6,546 bases of DNA from Campylobacteraceae bacterium (GCA_031290675.1 JAITNC010000056.1:1-6546), one strand, 5' to 3'. Shown: positions 1 to 5,182, counted from the first letter of the stretch. Notes: generated by a model from the sequence alone, not told the origin. Translations and numbers: made by a program.

Positions 1-20
1 ATAAAAATAGTTGTTGGAAA
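1..20 (+). repeat. Left terminal inverted repeat
   Basis: This 20-bp arm begins at the first base of the window and contains the core TAGTTGTTGGAAA. It pairs perfectly with 372-391. The arm may extend to the left beyond the window. Confidence 0.8.
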
Positions 21-71
21 TGCCATTTTTTATCACTTACTTTCAAAATAAAAATGCCATTTCAAATACAG

Positions 72-105
72 GGCTCATAAGTATTTTTACTCAATCTTAT
101 AAGCC
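72..105. repeat. Hairpin inside the MITE-like element
   Basis: GGCTCATAAG (72-81) and CTTATAAGCC (96-105) pair at 9 of 10 positions around a 14-nt loop. It may be a structural part of the element or a terminator; there is no U-tract next to it. Confidence 0.4.
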
Positions 106-140
106 TTCTGTATTATGTCAAATAAAAAGCATTACCGATT

Positions 141-158
141 GATAATGCCCACATTATC
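141..158. repeat. Second small hairpin inside the MITE-like element
   Basis: GATAATG (141-147) and CATTATC (152-158) form a perfect 7-bp stem with a CCCA loop. The sequence after it, TTATGAG (164-170), could instead pair with CTCATAA in the first hairpin, so the interior has alternative foldings. Confidence 0.4.
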
Positions 159-201
159 GCTATTATGAGGCTCAATAAATTCTTTATTTATATTAAATCT
201 A

Positions 202-309
202 TCAGTAAAGAGCTCTTATTATTCTTGCTCTTAATATGGCTAAAAGTTCATCTCTTTCTGCCTGTTTTTTTAAAGCATTTATAACACTCAAAAGAGATTT
301 TTTAATCAT
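202..309 (-). CDS. Possible 35-aa peptide inside the MITE-like element
   Basis: An ATG at 309 opens a 35-codon ORF ending in TGA at 202-204. The product would be basic and helical, with residues such as KKQAERDELLAILRARI in its middle. A promoter-like pair lies 40-70 nt upstream. There is no good ribosome binding site, and the reading frame stays open upstream of the ATG for about 15 codons, so it may be a relic of a longer gene. I do not recognise the sequence. It could be a chance ORF in AT-rich DNA. Confidence 0.2.
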   Translation of the reverse strand: MIKKSLLSVINALKKQAERDELLAILRARIIRALY

Positions 310-350
310 CAAAGTCAACCCATTTTGACTTTTGTAGTCTACAAGTGCCT

Positions 351-378
351 ATTGTACGATAGTTTGAAGTGTTTCCAA
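351..378 (-). promoter_or_regulatory. Candidate inward promoter at the right end of the element
   Basis: On the minus strand TTGGAA (373-378, inside the terminal repeat) is followed after 16 bp by TACAAT (351-356). This resembles a sigma-70 promoter reading into the element toward the 35-aa ORF. Promoters near the terminal repeats are common in insertion sequences. It is a sequence match only. Confidence 0.3.
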
Positions 379-391
379 CAACTATTTTTAT
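372..391 (-). repeat. Right terminal inverted repeat
   Basis: This is the exact reverse complement of positions 1-20. It is followed after about 10 bp by a REP-like unit at 403, so repeat insertions adjoin each other here. Confidence 0.8.
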
Positions 392-402
392 ATATTATGC
401 CC

Positions 403-435
403 ATTGCGAGGAGCGTACTCGCGACGTGGAAATCC
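403..435 (+). repeat. REP-like extragenic unit, degenerate
   Basis: It begins ATTGCGAGGAGCG and ends GCGACGTGG followed by AAATCCA, matching the GTCATTGCGAG...CAATCCA layout of the other units in the window with some changes. No gene overlaps it. Confidence 0.5.
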
Positions 436-449
436 ATCTTTTGTCATAG

Positions 450-508
450 TAGTACTAAATAAGGTACTAAAAAACATACCAAAAAAGGTATCAAAAAACA
501 ACATCTAA
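450..508 (+). repeat. Short A-rich imperfect direct repeats
   Basis: AAGGTACTAAAAAACA and, about 25 bp later, AAGGTATCAAAAAACA differ at two positions. An AGTACTAAATAA upstream looks like a further decayed copy. No coding potential and no promoter is evident, so this looks like a small degenerate tandem repeat. Confidence 0.35.
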
Positions 509-517
509 AACCACCCC

Positions 518-546
518 GTCCTTCGGACACCCCTCCGCAGGAGGGG
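518..546. repeat. Two adjacent GC-rich mini hairpins
   Basis: GTCC-TTC-GGAC (518-528) is followed at once by CCCCTCC-GCA-GGAGGGG (530-546). Both stems are perfect with 3-nt loops. The block is far richer in GC than its surroundings and is followed by AATTGAG rather than a T run, so it does not look like a standard intrinsic terminator. It has the appearance of an extragenic palindromic repeat unit. Confidence 0.5.
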
Positions 547-571
547 AATTGAGAAACACACGCCTTCCATT

Positions 572-602
572 GTCATTCAGAGGCGAAGCCGAAGAATCTG
601 TG
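572..602 (+). repeat. REP-like unit, GTCATTC...AGAATCTG variant
   Basis: The unit starts GTCATTCAGAGGCGAAGC and ends GAAGAATCTG. It has the same layout as the GTCATTGCGAG...CAATCCA units but with different outer arms. It lies in gene-free DNA downstream of the nik operon. Confidence 0.45.
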
Positions 603-631
603 TTCGTATTACATTGTATTACAAATAAGAA

Positions 632-653
632 TGGATTGTCACGTCGCAATGAC
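632..653 (-). repeat. REP-like unit, short inverted copy
   Basis: TGGATTGTCACG followed by TCGCAATGAC is a short, inverse-orientation version of the unit at 4132. It faces the unit at 572 about 30 bp away, so the two could form a larger bipartite palindrome of the kind seen in REP pairs. Confidence 0.45.
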
Positions 654-673
654 ACAGGGGCAAGTTTACAAGA

Positions 674-799
674 TTTTAGCGACGTAATTTCGCACGATAA
701 TGAGGCGCAAATGAAGCCCGCGAGCGGTGCGTACTTGAGGTACGTGAGCGAGCGTGGCGAAATTGCAACGATATTAGCGTGCGAAATAACAAGCTAAAA
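674..799. repeat. 126-bp imperfect palindrome
   Basis: Nested arms pair across the whole block: TTTTAGC (674-680) with GCTAAAA (793-799), ATTTCGCACG (687-696) with CGTGCGAAAT (778-787), and CGTAC (730-734) with GTACG (740-744) around a TTGAG loop. The segments between these perfect stems pair only partly. The block would fold as one long hairpin in either strand's transcript. It lies about 80 bp past the nikO stop. It may be an extragenic repeat element, a transcript-end structure, or both. An 82-codon ORF across 549-797 runs through this palindrome and the REP units and is considered spurious. Confidence 0.6.
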
Positions 800-818
800 A
801 TTGTAAAAGATTAGGTTA

Positions 819-859
819 GGAGATTTTACAAATGGGCGAAGCCTTGAAGTAAAATCTCC
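819..859 (-). terminator. Candidate nik operon transcript-end hairpin
   Basis: GGAGATTTTAC (819-829) and GTAAAATCTCC (849-859) form a perfect 11-bp stem around a 19-nt loop, starting 18 nt after the nikO stop codon. On the minus strand the sequence after the stem is TAACCTAATCTTTT, which is only a weak U-tract. It could end the nik transcript or protect its 3' end. A competing perfect 8-bp stem uses TTGTAAAA (801-808) with TTTTACAA (824-831), so only one of the two can form at a time. Confidence 0.5.
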
Positions 860-876
860 GTAAAAGATGAGTTTCC

Positions 877-1590
877 TCAGTGTTCGTGTGGGTGCGTATG
901 CGCCGGCAACCCATCATGGCTATGCGTATATTGCGGATTTGTCATGCACTCCAGACCCGTTGGGGTTATCTTATATATCTTATCTACGACAGCTTCCACG
1001 AACTCTTTGTCGTGCGAAACTATCACGATGCTTTTGTCTATCTTTTTCAGTATCTCGGACAGGCGCACCTGCATATCTATATCAAGCCCCGATGTGGGTT
1101 CGTCCAGCAACATAAGTTTCGGTTCGGTTATCAAAACGCCCGCCAACGCTACAAGCTTTTTTTCGCCGCCACTGAGATGATATACGACTTTTTTCGCCAG
1201 ATGAGAGATGCCGATATCGCTCAATATCATCTCTGTTTTTATCCTCGCCTCCTCTTTATCCACGCCTGAGGCTAAAAGGCTGAAAGCCACGTCGTCCTCA
1301 ACTATGGGGGCTAAGAACTGATTGTCGGAGTCTTGCAGCAGATAACCGACCATATGGCGTATAGCTTTAAAATCCCCGCCGCAATTTATTTGTGTGTGAA
1401 AAAGCTCAATGCTGCCCTCGTTTATAGGACAAAGCCCTACTATCGTCTCTAAAAGCGTTGTTTTGCCGCAGCCGTTCGCCCCTATGATGGCTATTTTTTC
1501 TTTGTGGGATACGTCAAGCGATAGTCCGGCAAACAGCTCTTTGCCATCTCGTTTTACACGAAGTTTTTTGATATTTAACGAACAGCTCAC
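877..1590 (-). CDS. nikO: Nickel ECF transporter ATPase NikO
   Basis: This is the ATP-hydrolysing subunit of the nickel importer (CbiO/NikO family), acting on the cytoplasmic face with NikQ. The 237-aa product has the full ABC ATPase set: Walker A GANGCGKTT (about 37-45), Q-loop glutamine 86, signature LSGGE (139-143), Walker B LMLLDE (159-164) and switch histidine 193 in VSHDKEF. The start chosen is GTG at 1590, because it overlaps the nikQ stop by 4 nt (GTGA) and follows GGGGAG by 7 nt. An upstream start at 1638 would add 16 residues inside nikQ and has no family support. The last 15 residues contain six histidines (223, 225, 231, 233, 235, 237), a tail absent from most ABC ATPases that suggests metal binding. 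It is the last gene of the operon. Cobalt cannot be excluded as substrate, but NikK and NikL beside it favour nickel. Confidence 0.92.
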   Translation of the reverse strand: MSCSLNIKKLRVKRDGKELFAGLSLDVSHKEKIAIIGANGCGKTTLLETIVGLCPINEGSIELFHTQINCGGDFKAIRHMVGYLLQDSDNQFLAPIVEDDVAFSLLASGVDKEEARIKTEMILSDIGISHLAKKVVYHLSGGEKKLVALAGVLITEPKLMLLDEPTSGLDIDMQVRLSEILKKIDKSIVIVSHDKEFVEAVVDKIYKITPTGLECMTNPQYTHSHDGLPAHTHPHEH

Positions 1591-2246
1591 ACGATAACTC
1601 CCCACCGCAAGAGCGGCGATATTAAGATTGTCAAACAAAGGAGTGTATCATAAAACCCAAAAGCTTGATGCGCCCTTAATGTATAAACTTCGCCCTTAAA
1701 ACCACGCAATATCATACTTTTTTGCAGAAATTTCGCCCGCTCGTACGCTTTGATGATGAGTATGCCTACAAATCCCGCCATGATTTTATAACTCAAAAGG
1801 TCGGTTTTGGGCTTGAAACCCCTGATATATAGAGCTTTTTTGAAAAGCCCAAACTCTCTTTTTATGAGAAAAATACCCCTTGCGGTAAAAAATACGATGG
1901 ACGTCAGTTTGTGCGGGAGGTGCAGCTGTCTCAAGGAGAGGGCTATGTCAAATTCGTCCCTTTTGTGAAAAAGCAAAAGGGCTGTTGTGAGGATAAGATT
2001 TGAGCGGATAAAGATAAGAAGGGCGTTGTGAAAATCCCGCTCTATAAGCAGACTTATGACTATGATGATGATGAAAATATTTAAAAACAGGAGTTTTTTC
2101 AACACATATCTCAACGCTTTAAAATCCACGCAAGCCAAAAAGAGAGGCGGCAAAAACATCAGGATATATATATGACCCTGCAGGGCGACCGCAAAACTAT
2201 AAAAAAGTGTCGCTAACAAGGCACTTAGGGGCGAGATTTGTTTCAT
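1587..2246 (-). CDS. nikQ: Nickel ECF transporter transmembrane T component NikQ
   Basis: This 219-aa integral membrane protein of the CbiQ/EcfT family couples the ATPase to the metal-binding subunit NikM. Hydrophobic helices lie at roughly 5-40, 50-70, 72-95, 115-130, 152-167 and 198-215. Two cytoplasmic coupling motifs built around Ala/Ser-x-Arg-Gly are visible: ALYIRGF (138-144, Arg142) and SMILRGF (177-183, Arg181), the second preceded by the family's ERAKFLQ segment. In EcfT proteins these arginine motifs dock into the ATPase. The ATG at 2246 overlaps the nikL stop by 4 nt (ATGA), and the gene overlaps nikO by 4 nt at its end, which points to translational coupling. Its own ribosome binding site is weak (GAAAAAG), consistent with that. 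The length is slightly short for the family but all key parts are present. Confidence 0.9.
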   Translation of the reverse strand: MKQISPLSALLATLFYSFAVALQGHIYILMFLPPLFLACVDFKALRYVLKKLLFLNIFIIIIVISLLIERDFHNALLIFIRSNLILTTALLLFHKRDEFDIALSLRQLHLPHKLTSIVFFTARGIFLIKREFGLFKKALYIRGFKPKTDLLSYKIMAGFVGILIIKAYERAKFLQKSMILRGFKGEVYTLRAHQAFGFYDTLLCLTILISPLLRWGVIV

Positions 2247-2659
2247 CTTTTTCGTTTAACAAGACGCAATATCAAAAAAACAACACCTATAATGCAAAGA
2301 CTTAACACTATCTTATACCAAGGGGCGTCTGGCGGCAACTCTTTCGCCTCGTCTTTTGTGTGGCTTGTCATCTCATAGCGCATACTTTGAAAATGCCCCA
2401 TACCGCCATCAACACTCACGCTCAGCACATCATCAACCGCTGGTGTGGAAGCTTTGCCCTCATCATCTGTAAAGAGTTTTAATAACTCTTTTTCACTCTT
2501 ATCTTTTATCGTAACTTCGCAATTTTTGCAAGGTGCTGACTTCGTGAAATAACTCTGTATATAAAGCGTGCCGTTCTCGTCGTATAGAAAAAGATTTAGC
2601 TTGTGAGCTGTGAGCAGACACGAGCTGAGCATCAACAATATAACTATTTTGCGCGTCAT
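2243..2659 (-). CDS. nikL: Nickel ECF transporter auxiliary protein NikL
   Basis: This 138-aa protein resembles NikL, an accessory subunit found with NikM, NikQ and NikO and thought to play the part that NikN or CbiN plays elsewhere. An N-terminal signal or membrane segment (residues 1-18) ends in LLTA just before HKLN, so cleavage would expose His19 as the new N-terminus. The extracytoplasmic domain (about 19-112) carries a CKNC motif (Cys44, Cys47) and a GGMGHF stretch (His89). One membrane helix follows (about 115-134), then a basic tail RLVKRKR on the cytoplasmic side. The start at ATG 2659 follows AAGGA and lies 9 nt after the nikM stop. The function is inferred from context and family; the exact role of NikL in transport is not well established. 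Confidence 0.8.
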   Translation of the reverse strand: MTRKIVILLMLSSCLLTAHKLNLFLYDENGTLYIQSYFTKSAPCKNCEVTIKDKSEKELLKLFTDDEGKASTPAVDDVLSVSVDGGMGHFQSMRYEMTSHTKDEAKELPPDAPWYKIVLSLCIIGVVFLILRLVKRKR

Positions 2660-2668
2660 AAAAATCCT

Positions 2669-3259
2669 TTATCCTAAAAAAGATGGTTTGACTTTTTCTA
2701 TAAATCTCAAAGCCAAAAGCGTTATGATGCCCTCTATCATCATTACCGGTATGTGCGCCACGAAGGCTATCTTGGCGGCTATTATAAATCCGCTTCCATT
2801 GAGAGCCAATACCGTAGATAAGAGTAGCGTTCCAAAAGCGACAGGCGCGAAACCTACGCAAAACCAAAGGGTATTTTTCAGCCACATTTTTGAACAGTGG
2901 AGTTTAAAAAGCCAAGAGCCTAAAAGCGCGGGGGTCGCCAACACAAAGAGATTTACGCCGAGCGTCGTTACGCCTCCGTAGCCAAACAAAAGCCCTTGCA
3001 GCAAAAGTGCGACAAAGATAGCCACGAAAGCCCTCACGCCCAAAACCGCCCCGACTATGCCGCTCAATATCAAGTGTACCGATGTAACTCCAAGCGGTAT
3101 GTGGATAAACGAAGCCAAAAAAAACAACGCCGAAAAAGTGGAAACTTTTGGTATATCGTCATTTTTGATGACTTTGAGCGCATATATCGTAACTGCCGCT
3201 GAGATGAGCGCCCCTGCTATCAATATCTCCGGTCTTAAAACGCCTTCGCTGATGTGCAT
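2669..3259 (-). CDS. nikM: Nickel ECF transporter metal-binding S component NikM
   Basis: NikM (CbiM/NikM family) is the membrane subunit that selects and binds the metal. The 196-aa product begins MHISEGVL. In this family the N-terminal Met-His, especially His2, coordinates Ni(II) or Co(II), so this start is well fixed. Other family signatures are visible: VTSVHLILSG (about 59-68, with a conserved His), LLLQGLLFGYGG (about 85-96) followed by TTLGVN, and HIPVMMIEG (about 169-177). Multiple hydrophobic helices cover nearly the whole chain. The ATG at 3259 overlaps the nikK stop by one base (TAATG). It has no strong ribosome binding site, so coupling to nikK is likely. The Co or Ni preference is not readable from NikM alone; the neighbours nikK and nikL point to nickel. 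Confidence 0.92.
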   Translation of the reverse strand: MHISEGVLRPEILIAGALISAAVTIYALKVIKNDDIPKVSTFSALFFLASFIHIPLGVTSVHLILSGIVGAVLGVRAFVAIFVALLLQGLLFGYGGVTTLGVNLFVLATPALLGSWLFKLHCSKMWLKNTLWFCVGFAPVAFGTLLLSTVLALNGSGFIIAAKIAFVAHIPVMMIEGIITLLALRFIEKVKPSFLG

Positions 3260-4017
3260 TATTTAACGCTCTGTGTCTTTAGCCAAAAAACCGCTCCAAG
3301 CTCTACAGGGTAGCTCTTACCGTCTTTTTTGATACTATCATCATCATCTATCAGCGCAGCAAATCCCCACCACCCCTCAAAAGGAAGTGCGGCGTGGAAA
3401 ATGCCGTTTTGGTCGGCTTTCACGACTTGCGTGATGTACATATCATTTGGAGCTTTCAGTTTTTTTGTGTTGTAAAACTCTATCTCCACTTCAACGCCCG
3501 CAGCGGGTTTGCCCTTGTACAGCACTTGCGCGCTAAAAATATTGCCAACATACAGCGAATACGGACGGGAAAGCGGAACAATCTCAGCCTTAAGTCCTAT
3601 CGGCTTGTCCCAACCCTCGCCCGAGCCAAAAGCGTCCACTATCGTTTTGGTCTGGTGGCGGATAAATTTATCCTCAGCAGGCTCAAAATACGGCGCAGGG
3701 TCAATATAGAACTGATAAACACCCGGCTCTTTCACCGTATATTTGCCGGCGTAAGAGGTCAGGTTGTTTTTGACGACAGGCTTCAAAGTATCAAGCAGCG
3801 ATACCTTTTTGCCGTCCATAAAAACGCCGGCCTCTTTTGGTTTTTGCATATTCATAAGCTCTTGCTCAAATGGGTGCGTGAACTCATAAGTGATGTTTAT
3901 CACGTTGCCGTCCTCTTGCGCAAGTACGCTTTTATCAACGATAACAGTCTGAAAATGGGCAAACAGCGACGAAGCGCACAGCAGTGTAAAGGTCAAAATT
4001 TTTGATGATACTCTCAC
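3259..4017 (-). CDS. nikK: Periplasmic nickel-uptake accessory protein NikK (DUF4198)
   Basis: The 252-aa product belongs to the DUF4198 family, whose NikK members are encoded with nickel ECF importers. A signal peptide (1-20) ends in SSLFA before HFQ, so the mature protein would begin with His21, a likely metal ligand. The exported part shows family features such as [28 protein letters not shown] and ELGAVFW near the C-terminus, and is rich in beta-strand-like segments. I chose GTG at 4017, not the GTG at 4080: AGGAG lies 7 nt before 4017, the signal peptide begins exactly there, and the longer version would put 21 unlikely residues ahead of it. It is the first gene of the operon, directly downstream of the putative operators. 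It probably binds nickel in the periplasm or assists NikM, but this is inferred from genomic association. Confidence 0.85.
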   Translation of the reverse strand: MRVSSKILTFTLLCASSLFAHFQTVIVDKSVLAQEDGNVINITYEFTHPFEQELMNMQKPKEAGVFMDGKKVSLLDTLKPVVKNNLTSYAGKYTVKEPGVYQFYIDPAPYFEPAEDKFIRHQTKTIVDAFGSGEGWDKPIGLKAEIVPLSRPYSLYVGNIFSAQVLYKGKPAAGVEVEIEFYNTKKLKAPNDMYITQVVKADQNGIFHAALPFEGWWGFAALIDDDDSIKKDGKSYPVELGAVFWLKTQSVK

Positions 4018-4024
4018 GGGTATT

Positions 4025-4029
4025 CTCCT
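4025..4029 (-). promoter_or_regulatory. Ribosome binding site that decides the nikK start
   Basis: AGGAG on the minus strand is separated by 7 nt from the GTG at 4017. No comparable site precedes the alternative GTG at 4080. Confidence 0.75.
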
Positions 4030-4030
4030 A

Positions 4031-4059
4031 AATAATACTAAATAATTTTTGGTATTATT
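4031..4059. promoter_or_regulatory. AT-rich dyad in the nikK leader, candidate operator
   Basis: AATAATAC (4031-4038) and GTATTATT (4052-4059) are perfect 8-bp inverted arms 13 bp apart, ending 13 bp before the nikK start. The spacing and AT-rich arms resemble operators of NikR, the nickel-responsive repressor, whose known sites in Helicobacter are AT-rich imperfect dyads. Arm orientation and sequence differ from the best-known consensus, so assignment to NikR is a guess. In mRNA the dyad would form a hairpin just before the ribosome binding site. Confidence 0.4.
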
Positions 4060-4102
4060 ACATTTCACATATAAATCCACGCTTATGAAATTTTCCTAAA
4101 AA

Positions 4103-4121
4103 GTATTATCAATATTAATAC
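4103..4121. promoter_or_regulatory. Second dyad with promoter-like core upstream of nikK
   Basis: GTATTA (4103-4108) and TAATAC (4116-4121) are perfect arms 7 bp apart. The arm sequence GTATTA also occurs in the dyad at 4031-4059, suggesting one regulator reads both. On the minus strand the site contains GATAAT (4105-4110), a possible -10 hexamer with a TT just upstream. Alternatively, TTGATA in the dyad could be a -35 with a weak TTCATA -10 after 17 bp. A promoter overlapping an operator is plausible, but the start of transcription is unknown. Confidence 0.35.
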
Positions 4122-4131
4122 CCACCTCTCC

Positions 4132-4167
4132 GTCATTGCGAGTGAGCTCTCGCTCGTGGCAATCCAC
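4132..4167 (+). repeat. REP-like extragenic unit, well preserved
   Basis: It runs GTCATTGCGAGTGAGC through GCTCGTGGCAATCCAC. The inner part GAGCTCTCGCTC can fold. It is in the opposite orientation to the cores of the tandem units at 5311-5629 and lies just upstream of the nik control region. Confidence 0.6.
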
Positions 4168-4203
4168 TCTTTTGCTTTTTTTGCGCCACACATGCCACTT
4201 TGT

Positions 4204-4237
4204 GTCATTGTGAGGAGCGAAGCGACGTTACAATCTG
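4204..4237 (+). repeat. REP-like extragenic unit, variant
   Basis: GTCATTGTGAGGAGCGAAGCG continues to ACGTTACAATCTGTG. It has the same layout as the unit at 4132, with a changed outer arm. A T-rich stretch (about 4236-4260) follows on the plus strand. Confidence 0.5.
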
Positions 4238-4282
4238 TGTTTATTTGTCTTTTATTTTTTCGTATGGAGAATTAAAGCTGAG

Positions 4283-4314
4283 ATCGTCACGCTTGCAAGC
4301 AAGCTCACGATGAC
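4283..4314. repeat. REP-like unit with GCTTGC/GCAAGC hairpin
   Basis: ATCGTCAC, then GCTTGCAAGC, then AAGCTCACGATGAC can fold as a short stem (GCTTGC-AA-GCAAGC) with a partly paired base. The following GATGACAATAGG recurs as CATGACAATAGG near 4347, so the neighbourhood holds further decayed repeats. Confidence 0.45.
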
Positions 4315-4387
4315 AATAGGAGGTGTGGTGGCTTCACAGGCAGAGCCATGACAATAGGCAGAAGTGGTAAAGTTGCGAGAGAAGTAG

Positions 4388-4405
4388 AGGGCGGAAATCC
4401 GCCCT
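4388..4405 (-). terminator. Candidate terminator after the 196-aa lipoprotein gene
   Basis: AGGGCGGA (4388-4395) and TCCGCCCT (4398-4405) form a perfect GC-rich stem only 5 nt past the stop codon of the gene at 4411. On the minus strand the following bases are CTACTTCTC, not a U run, so termination efficiency is uncertain. Position and stem strength are the evidence. Confidence 0.55.
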
Positions 4406-4410
4406 AAATT

Positions 4411-5001
4411 TTAAAGGAATGCGCTAAAAACGTATGCGCGATCACTGTAGGCGTACCATCTATAGTGTATGTCGCCGACTTTATTGCTACAATCACGATA
4501 AGCGCAGGTAAAGCCCCATGAGCGGAGTTGCGCTACATAAGTGGCATATTGCAACGATATATCTTCAAGATATACCTTGTGGATGTGTGCTTGACCTACA
4601 TATCCACCTATATGACCAAACAAAGACTCATAAGTATCATCGTCTGATATAGTAGCAAGCGCCGTACCATTACTGCTCGAAAGAGTCAGGTTGATGTCAT
4701 TGCCCCCAACAACTGCCGCAGAGTTTACATTTGCCAAAATATTGTTTCTATAGTAGCGAGTGCCATCGTATAAATATGGCAAGAGAACATTGGCACGAAA
4801 ACTATTAACATCGTGAGTTGAAACTCTGTATCTTTTGTCAGTTTCGACATAAGAAATATTCGCATCAGTATTAAAGGCCGGAAAACGATCATTAAACAAC
4901 CCAAGAGAGATCGTATCCTCTTTGTCTGACGAATCACTTCCACAGCCAACTAAAAACCCTAAAACCAGAGCTATCGAAAGTAGCATGACTCTGTTTTTCA
5001 T
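4411..5001 (-). CDS. Putative lipoprotein of unknown function (196 aa)
   Basis: I do not recognise the family. Residues 1-19 are a lipoprotein signal peptide and LVGC (17-20) is a clear lipobox, so Cys20 would be lipidated; Gly21 at +2 does not argue for inner-membrane retention. A short polar SDSSDKED linker follows, then a domain of about 165 residues rich in Tyr, Asp, Asn and Ser. The C-terminus has an FTC segment (164-166), a second cysteine at 171 and a Tyr/Trp-rich stretch (YRWYAYSD). The two cysteines could form a small disulfide loop. The pattern recurs in the gene at 5839, so the two look like divergent paralogs. The ATG at 5001 is preceded by AGGGG with good spacing. The gene stands alone, with its own leader and terminator-like hairpin. 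Surface or outer-membrane location is inferred. Confidence 0.8.
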   Translation of the reverse strand: MKNRVMLLSIALVLGFLVGCGSDSSDKEDTISLGLFNDRFPAFNTDANISYVETDKRYRVSTHDVNSFRANVLLPYLYDGTRYYRNNILANVNSAAVVGGNDINLTLSSSNGTALATISDDDTYESLFGHIGGYVGQAHIHKVYLEDISLQYATYVAQLRSWGFTCAYRDCSNKVGDIHYRWYAYSDRAYVFSAFL

Positions 5002-5010
5002 TTTTTCCCC

Positions 5011-5038
5011 TTTTGATAAAGATCAATTTTTGATAAAA
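5011..5038 (-). promoter_or_regulatory. Paired direct repeats before the lipoprotein start
   Basis: TTTTGATAAA occurs at 5011-5020 and again at 5028-5037, 17 bp apart, immediately upstream of the ribosome binding site. With GATCAATTTTTGAT between them, the block could be a protein-binding site or simply AT-rich leader. No regulator is suggested. Confidence 0.25.
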
Positions 5039-5040
5039 CA

Positions 5041-5088
5041 ACGAGCGAAAGCGATCAAAACCCCTCTAAGATCTCTCATTTCGCTCGT
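5041..5088 (-). promoter_or_regulatory. Strong leader hairpin upstream of the lipoprotein gene
   Basis: ACGAGCGAAA (5041-5050) and TTTCGCTCGT (5079-5088) are perfect 10-bp arms around 28 nt. On the minus strand the stem is followed by TGTTTTATC, so it resembles a terminator or attenuator placed 40-90 nt before the start codon. It could also be an extragenic repeat relic. Confidence 0.45.
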
Positions 5089-5153
5089 AGATTTAACTTA
5101 AATATTTATAAATAATCATATTCAATTCTCATATTATTTATTAAATTTTAGAT

Positions 5154-5182
5154 ATTATATGTAAAAAATAATTAAAAAGAAA
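5154..5182 (-). promoter_or_regulatory. Candidate promoter of the lipoprotein gene
   Basis: A consensus TATAAT lies at 5154-5159 on the minus strand, preceded by T-rich DNA with no good -35 box (TTTCTT at the expected place). Campylobacterota sigma-70 promoters often have a strong -10, a weak -35 and T-rich upstream DNA. It would give a leader of about 145 nt that includes the hairpin at 5041-5088. The stretch 5100-5280 holds no gene. Confidence 0.45.

Larger units (their letters stand above)
1..391. mobile_element. MITE-like element with perfect 20-bp terminal inverted repeats
   Basis: Positions 1-20 and 372-391 are exact reverse complements (20 of 20). They enclose about 350 bp of AT-rich DNA with no ORF long enough for a transposase. 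This architecture fits a miniature inverted-repeat element or a deleted insertion sequence. The left repeat touches the window edge, so its true outer end and any target-site duplication cannot be seen. Internally there is a direct repeat of AAATGCCATTT (about 19-29 and 53-63) and two small hairpins. A promoter-like pair lies inside the right terminus and reads inward on the minus strand. The IS family is not recognised. The inverted repeat is certain; its mobile origin is inferred. Confidence 0.65.

Noticed and set aside
549..797. 82-codon plus-strand ORF
   Set aside because: It runs through two REP-like units and most of the 126-bp palindrome, has no ribosome binding site, and its product has no protein-like character.
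1591..1638. Longer nikO start at 1638
   Set aside because: It would lie inside nikQ and add a non-conserved stretch, while GTG at 1590 has a good ribosome binding site and a 4-nt overlap.
877..3259. Cobalt transporter CbiMNQO for B12 synthesis
   Set aside because: nikK and nikL replace cbiN and no cobalamin gene is nearby, so nickel is more likely, although cobalt transport is not excluded.
3394..4005. 203-codon plus-strand ORF opposite nikK
   Set aside because: It is antisense to a well-supported gene and shows no domain or ribosome binding site.
4018..4080. Longer nikK start at 4080
   Set aside because: It would place 21 residues before a normal signal peptide and put the AGGAG site inside the coding region.
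4018..4131. Cobalamin riboswitch upstream of the transporter
   Set aside because: The gap is only about 110 bp of AT-rich sequence and no B12-box-like conserved core was seen; short dyads explain it better.
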